Below, in pieces: positions 63,009 through 64,000 of a stretch of DNA of 64,000 nucleotides. Position numbers and translations under genes: made by a program. A model generated the notes under the pieces. That model was given only the letters and a program-made list of their open reading frames with translations, was not told the DNA's origin and ran no database searches. The stretch lies in the NCBI RefSeq assembly GCF_004360145.1, contig NZ_ML178715.1, forward strand, positions 2,069-66,068. The letters run 5' to 3'. This DNA comes from Aliiroseovarius marinus (GTDB lineage: Bacteria; Pseudomonadota; Alphaproteobacteria; Rhodobacterales; Rhodobacteraceae). The stretch's first letter is position 1. Each line of letters starts with the position of its first letter.

Positions 63009-64000
63009 CTGATCTGATCCAGCATCGCGCGGGCTGAGTTTGACCGCGGCGTCCACAGACCGCGTTCAATCGCTTCGCGCAGACGCTCGGCGATCTCTTT
63101 CAGGGCCGGATCATTGTGTTCCTCGATGAACTCGCGGGTGTCGTCATCTTCGATGAAGGCGCTGTAGACCAGATCAAAGTGATGGCTGCGCACAGCGCCC
63201 GTGGTGGCCGCAAAGGCGAACATGTAATCGACCGTCGCCGCGATCTCGAACGCGCCTTTATAGCCGTGGCGCTTCACCCCATCGATCCATTTCGGGTTTA
63301 CAACGCGCGACCGGACCACGCGGCCAATTTCATCTTCCAGCGTGCGGATCACCGGGCGTTCGGGGCGTGAGTGGTCGTTGTGATAGATCGGACGATCCCG
63401 GCCCTGAAGGGTCGACACAGCCGCCGCCGCACCGCCTTCGAACTGGTAATAGTCGTCACTGTCCAACAGGTCGTGCTCGCGGTTGTCCTGGTTCTGCACA
63501 ATGGCTTCGACCTGACCAAGACGGGCCTCGAACCCTTCGCGGTCGCGGGTGCCTTCCGACCCCGCGCCATAGGCATAGCCACCCCATTCCAGATAGGCCT
63601 CGGCCAGATCGGCCTTGTCGGCCCAAAGCCGCTCGTCGATCATCGCCTGAAGTCCCGCGCCGTAAGCGCCCGGCTTCGAGCCATAGACCCGCGATGCCCC
63701 CTCGCCCGCTCGCACGCGCGCAGCGGCGGGGTTTACGTCGTCGGGTTCGTCCAGCGCCTGCACAGCGCGCGCGGCGCTATCAACCAAAGCGATCAGCTGC
63801 GGGAAGGCGTCGCGGAAGAAGCCCGACACGCGCAAAGTGACGTCGACGCGGGGACGGCCAAGCGCGGACGAGGGGATCACTTCGAACCCGGTCACGCGGC
63901 GGTTGGCGCTGTCCCATTTGGGTTTCACGCCCATCAGCGCCAAGGCCTGCGCGATGTCATCGCCGCCGGTGCGCATGTTGGCGGTACCCCATGCCGTCAC
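63005..64000 (-). CDS. cobN: Cobaltochelatase subunit CobN, C-terminal part
   Basis: 331 codons of an expected protein of about 1,250 aa; the gene runs off the window end. [28 protein letters not shown] in pieces, [25 protein letters not shown] and [17 protein letters not shown] are CobN/BchH family blocks. CobN is the large subunit of the ATP-dependent chelatase (with CobS and CobT) that puts cobalt into hydrogenobyrinate a,c-diamide, the late-cobalt route. Confidence 0.94.
   Translation of the reverse strand: MTAWGTANMRTGGDDIAQALALMGVKPKWDSANRRVTGFEVIPSSALGRPRVDVTLRVSGFFRDAFPQLIALVDSAARAVQALDEPDDVNPAAARVRAGEGASRVYGSKPGAYGAGLQAMIDERLWADKADLAEAYLEWGGYAYGAGSEGTRDREGFEARLGQVEAIVQNQDNREHDLLDSDDYYQFEGGAAAAVSTLQGRDRPIYHNDHSRPERPVIRTLEDEIGRVVRSRVVNPKWIDGVKRHGYKGAFEIAATVDYMFAFAATTGAVRSHHFDLVYSAFIEDDDTREFIEEHNDPALKEIAERLREAIERGLWTPRSNSARAMLDQIR

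Noticed and set aside
1-64000. tRNA, rRNA, CRISPR arrays, insertion sequences and prophage genes
   Set aside because: No cloverleaf-like T-loop (GGTTCRA) with matching stems, no spaced direct repeats, and no transposase or phage motifs were seen in any gap.

Overview
The window looks like chromosomal core DNA of a marine-type alphaproteobacterium of the order Rhodobacterales (Roseobacter group). It is GC-rich and very densely coded. It carries hallmark neighbourhoods of that group: chvI-chvG-hprK-rapZ-EIIA-HPr beside a divergent pckA; lepB-rnc-era-recO; rpoZ-rsh-pdxJ-acpS; an aerobic-type cobalamin cluster with cobN and cobO; a methylsuccinyl-CoA dehydrogenase of the ethylmalonyl-CoA pathway; and an aa3-oxidase subunit IV. 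I see no insertion sequences, prophage, CRISPR, rRNA or tRNA genes.

Layout. 1-5.8 kb: tail of a 3-hydroxyacyl-CoA dehydrogenase, then on the minus strand the ChvGI two-component system coupled to a regulatory PTS (short HPr kinase, RapZ, EIIA-Man type, HPr) and an acyltransferase. 5.8-9.5 kb: a 370-base divergent regulatory region rich in dyads, pckA, an alpha/beta hydrolase and a TauE/SafE permease. 9.6-12.8 kb: mcd, a TetR regulator divergent from a small membrane protein with two near-identical palindromes between them, and a META-domain lipoprotein. 12.8-22.5 kb: a long minus-strand housekeeping run (recO, DUF1491, era, rnc, lepB, acpS, pdxJ, DUF2062, rsh, rpoZ, folK). 22.6-29.4 kb: NYN protein, ispH, methyltransferase, rnhA, fmt with two deformylase genes (one lacking catalytic residues), and a MalY/PatB-type aminotransferase. 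29.5-38 kb: photolyase and a translationally coupled cobalamin operon (small membrane protein, cbiX, cobH, cobL, cobI, a cbiG-cobJ fusion, cobM). 38-46 kb: DsbD-N-like protein, algH, threonylcarbamoyl-AMP synthase, acyl-CoA dehydrogenase, metallo-beta-lactamase-fold hydrolase, 3-hydroxyisobutyrate-dehydrogenase-like protein, aa3 subunit IV, lipoprotein. 46-50.4 kb: azlCD, then fdhD-mobA and a mobB-moeA fusion. 50.4-58 kb: smpB-trmO-dapA, a lytic transglycosylase, a drug/metabolite transporter, and mnmD divergent from its FAD-oxidase partner. 58-64 kb: a ThDP enzyme, a YCII protein, cobO, a 10-12 TM-type membrane protein with an SqrR-like operator, a lipoprotein, an acetyltransferase and the 3' end of cobN.

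How the genes work together. Central carbon control (ChvGI/PTS) sits beside gluconeogenic pckA. Cobalamin synthesis uses both an early chelatase (CbiX) and the late chelatase subunit CobN. Molybdenum cofactor maturation (FdhD, MobA, MobB-MoeA) forms one coupled unit. t6A-related tRNA modification appears twice (threonylcarbamoyl-AMP synthase, TrmO). Genes frequently overlap by 4 bases, both head-to-tail (ATGA) and, unusually often, tail-to-tail on opposite strands.

The points most worth a second look are the twin TetR palindromes, the ATTC-N8-GAAT dyad before the unassigned membrane protein, the three consecutive hairpins after moeA, the structured pckA leader, the degenerate deformylase, and the CbiG-CobJ / His-tailed CbiX architecture. 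Everything here is read by eye; family names come from remembered motifs, not from a search.
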